From Caulobacter sp. (GTDB taxonomy: Bacteria; Pseudomonadota; Alphaproteobacteria; Caulobacterales; Caulobacteraceae): a stretch of 6,487 bases of DNA. Shown one piece after another: positions 4,569 through 6,487 of this stretch. The translations under genes and the position numbers were made by a program. The stretch's first letter is position 1. Each line of letters opens with the position of its first letter. The notes under the pieces were generated by a model, which saw only the letters and a program-made list of their open reading frames with translations, was not told the origin of the DNA and ran no database searches. The stretch covers positions 1 through 6,487 of the forward strand of contig JACMOF010000161.1 of assembly GCA_014378155.1 (NCBI GenBank), given 5' to 3'.

Positions 4569-6176
4569 ATGAAGAGACGTTATGGATTTGGACTTGCGAC
4601 GGCGTTCGCGGCCCTGATGGTTTTCGCAGCCGGGCCCAGCGTGGCGTCCAGCCACCGGGAAGCGCCGGGCATCACCAAGACACCGAAAGTCGACGGGACC
4701 GATTTCTATATGTTCCGCAGCTACGCGCCGGGCCGTGAGGGCTTCGTGACCTTCATCGCCAACTACATTCCCCAGGGCGGACCCGGCGAAGGCCCTAACT
4801 ATTTCACCATGGACCCGGACGCGGTCTACGAGATCCATGTCGACAACGACGGCGCCGTCAACGGCGGCGCGATGGAGGACCTGACTTTCCAGTTCAAGTT
4901 CTCCAACACGCTGCGCAATGACACCGGCCTTACGCTGAACGTCGGCGGCAAGACCCTCCCGATCCCGCTGCGCCACGTGGGGCCGATCAGCGCGACAGAC
5001 GACCCCAATCAGGGCGAGCAGGAATCCTATACCCTGACCGTCATTACCGGCGATCGCCGGACTGGAACACGGGCCAGCGCCACTAACGCGGCCGGCGGCG
5101 GCCTGAGCTTCCGCAAGCCGTTCGACAACGCGGGCAACAAGTCGATTCCGAACTACGCCAACTACGCCAACCAGTTCATCTACGACGTCAATCTCCCGGG
5201 CTGCGCAACGGCCGCCAAGGTCTTCGTCGGCCAGCGCGCCGAGGCCTTCGCCGTCAATCTGGGCCCGATCTTCGACCTGGTGAATTTCGTGCCTATCGAG
5301 GGGGCCAGCGCCCCTGGCGCCAACGACAACGGCGGCTTCCCGGGCGGCATCAAGCAGAGCGCTGACAACCAGGAACTGATCGGCAAGAAGAACGTGACCT
5401 CGCTCGCGCTCGAAGTGCCGATCGCGTGTCTCACGGGATCGGGCAACGGAACGATCGGCGCCTGGACGACAGCCAGCCTGCCGCAAGCCCGCCTTCTCGA
5501 CCCATCGCCGACCTATCAATCGACGGCCACTCAAGGCGGCGCCTATGTGCAGGTCTCGCGCCTGGGTGAGCCCCTGGTCAACGAACTGGTCATCGGCCTG
5601 CCGCAGAAGGACCTGTTCAACGCCGCCAAACCTACCCAGGACGGCGCCCTGGCCGACTATGTGACCAATCCCACCTTCCCAGCGATCCTGGACGCTCTGT
5701 TCCGCGCTCCGGTCAATGCCACCCTGGGCACAAACTTCACCAACCTCGCGCCTAACAACTTCCCGCGCGCTGACCTAGTGGCCACCTTCTTGACGGGCAT
5801 CGCCACGCTCAATCAACAGAAGACGGTCACCCCGTCCGAGATGCTTCGGCTGAACACCGGCGTAAATCCCACGCCGCGCGCCACCCAGAGCTCCTTCGGC
5901 GTGGTTGGCGATGACCTCGCCGGCTACCCCAACGGTCGTCGCCCCGGCGATGACGTGGTCGACATCACCCTGCGCGTGGCCATGGGCCGCCTGTGCCATC
6001 CCGTGCCGATCAACCACGTGCAGACCGATCTTAAGCTGTGCACGCCCGCGAACGCGCCGACCGGTATGGTCGCATACACCGATGGCGCACCGAGCAGCGC
6101 GACCACCCTGGCCGCGACCTTCCCCTACCTCAACACTCCGCTGCGCGGCTCTCCGCGTCCGCAGACCCAGCCGTAG
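4569..6176 (+). CDS. DUF4331 family secreted protein
   Basis: A 535-residue exported protein of the DUF4331 family, whose biochemical role is unknown. Residues 1-27 form a signal peptide (basic start, hydrophobic core, cleavage near SVAS). Directly after it comes the family hallmark SSHREAPGITKTPKVDGTDF (27-46). Other family landmarks follow in order: DPDAVYEIHVDNDG (82-95), an acidic, possibly metal-binding stretch (inference); VSRLGEPLVNELVIG (329-343); YPNGRRPGDDVVDITLR (453-469); and TFPYLNTPLRGSP near the C-terminus. Four cysteines (C212, C287, C476, C491) could form disulfides in the periplasm. The length is slightly above what I would expect for the family, and no part looks missing. 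The gene has its own 183-base upstream region. It ends where the lipoprotein's ribosome site begins, so these two are almost surely co-transcribed. Family assignment is firm, the function open. Confidence 0.95.
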   Translation: MKRRYGFGLATAFAALMVFAAGPSVASSHREAPGITKTPKVDGTDFYMFRSYAPGREGFVTFIANYIPQGGPGEGPNYFTMDPDAVYEIHVDNDGAVNGGAMEDLTFQFKFSNTLRNDTGLTLNVGGKTLPIPLRHVGPISATDDPNQGEQESYTLTVITGDRRTGTRASATNAAGGGLSFRKPFDNAGNKSIPNYANYANQFIYDVNLPGCATAAKVFVGQRAEAFAVNLGPIFDLVNFVPIEGASAPGANDNGGFPGGIKQSADNQELIGKKNVTSLALEVPIACLTGSGNGTIGAWTTASLPQARLLDPSPTYQSTATQGGAYVQVSRLGEPLVNELVIGLPQKDLFNAAKPTQDGALADYVTNPTFPAILDALFRAPVNATLGTNFTNLAPNNFPRADLVATFLTGIATLNQQKTVTPSEMLRLNTGVNPTPRATQSSFGVVGDDLAGYPNGRRPGDDVVDITLRVAMGRLCHPVPINHVQTDLKLCTPANAPTGMVAYTDGAPSSATTLAATFPYLNTPLRGSPRPQTQP

Positions 6177-6179
6177 GAG
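6175..6179 (+). promoter_or_regulatory. Ribosome binding site AGGAG overlapping the DUF4331 stop codon
   Basis: The DUF4331 stop TAG (6174-6176) runs into AGGAG (6175-6179), which lies 8 bases before ATG 6188. Ribosomes ending the upstream gene would be positioned on this site, suggesting translational coupling. It also fixes the lipoprotein start at 6188 against an upstream ATG at 6038. Confidence 0.8.
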
Positions 6180-6187
6180 AAACAGCG

Positions 6188-6445
6188 ATGATCCGCATTC
6201 TGCGCAATATCGCCGTTATCGGGCTATTGGCGGCCAGCGTCGCCGCATGCGGCGGCGGTGGCGGCGGTGGCGGCGGTTCCGTGGCGGTGACCCCGCCGAC
6301 GGCCAGCCCGCCGTCCATCCAAAGTGCGTTCGGGGCGGGGTTTGCGACCCTGTTCAACGCGGGTCCCAATACCGACCCAGCCAAGCCCACGACCGGGGAC
6401 GTGATCGCCCTCAGCCTGACAACCGACCCGCTCAAGCTGCGCTAG
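6188..6445 (+). CDS. Small glycine-tract lipoprotein, co-transcribed with the DUF4331 gene
   Basis: An 85-residue protein with a lipoprotein signal: MIRILRN, a hydrophobic core, then the lipobox V-A-A-C with the acylated cysteine at residue 21. Nine glycines follow the cysteine as a flexible tether. The mature part is only about 55 residues (SVAVTPPTASPPSIQSAF, then GAGFATLFNAG and a final SLTTDPLKLR) and I cannot name its family. It should sit on the inner leaflet of the outer membrane or on the inner membrane facing the periplasm. No Asp follows the Cys, which favours the outer membrane. Its placement straight after the DUF4331 gene suggests that the two secreted products act together, for example with the lipoprotein as anchor (inference). 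The protein may be complete or shortened, as the window ends 42 bases later. Confidence 0.8.
   Translation: MIRILRNIAVIGLLAASVAACGGGGGGGGGSVAVTPPTASPPSIQSAFGAGFATLFNAGPNTDPAKPTTGDVIALSLTTDPLKLR
6251..6277 (+). repeat. Three perfect tandem copies of GGCGGCGGT encoding a Gly9 tract
   Basis: The 9-base unit GGCGGCGGT is repeated exactly three times immediately after the lipobox cysteine codon (6248-6250). The unit is a multiple of three, so a change in copy number would lengthen or shorten the glycine tether without a frameshift. Confidence 0.8.
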
Positions 6446-6487
6446 CGAGCGGGGTTGGCCTACGAACAAGGCGGGGGGGGGCGGGGC
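6446..6487. other. Window end with G-rich run
   Basis: The last 42 bases hold no gene start. A run of nine G residues (6473-6481), then C and GGGG, closes the window. This could be real GC-rich DNA, or low-quality sequence at a contig end. Confidence 0.4.

Noticed and set aside
4554..5534. 326-residue open frame on the minus strand
   Set aside because: It lies entirely opposite the well-supported DUF4331 gene, and its composition is that of a shadow frame.

Overview
The DNA is GC-rich, with short intergenic gaps and an unusually high share of alphaproteobacterial families. It contains two extracytoplasmic-function sigma factors resembling EcfG, a CopC/CopD copper pair and an RcnA-type nickel/cobalt exporter of the long-loop kind. 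The best guess is a member of the Caulobacterales (Caulobacter or Phenylobacterium-like). This is inferred from protein style only, since no rRNA or other taxonomic marker is present.

Region 1 (1-1810) is the end of a metal-resistance operon on the + strand. It holds the C-terminal CusF-like Cu(I)/Ag(I)-binding domain of a protein that starts outside the window (probably a CusB-type efflux adaptor), a near-perfect 24-nt palindrome, copC (periplasmic copper carrier), and then a broken chimeric gene. The chimera begins as copD (inner-membrane copper importer, about 168 residues). It switches, near an apparent one-base frameshift, into the C-terminal half of an rcnA-type Ni/Co exporter. Both parent genes are therefore truncated.

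Region 2 (1811-2221) is a 411-base intergenic stretch without a credible gene. It holds several inverted repeats, including a long imperfect hairpin at 2003-2086, and a possible ECF-type promoter.

Region 3 (2222-4385) has two paralogous EcfG-like sigma factors. The second overlaps by 4 bases a gene for a single-pass membrane protein with a proline/threonine-rich periplasmic stalk and an unrecognised C-terminal domain. No PhyR, NepR or classical anti-sigma gene is visible.

Region 4 (4386-6487) has a secreted DUF4331 protein of 535 residues. Its stop codon overlaps the ribosome binding site of a small glycine-tract lipoprotein. The window ends in a run of G residues.

Working model (inference): the paralogous sigma factors and the coupled membrane protein form a local envelope-signalling module, and the DUF4331 and lipoprotein genes may be its output. 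The hexamer TGAACC occurs once in each of the three intergenic regions upstream of these units (2159, 2898, 4488). Only the first has an EcfG-like -10 match at proper spacing.
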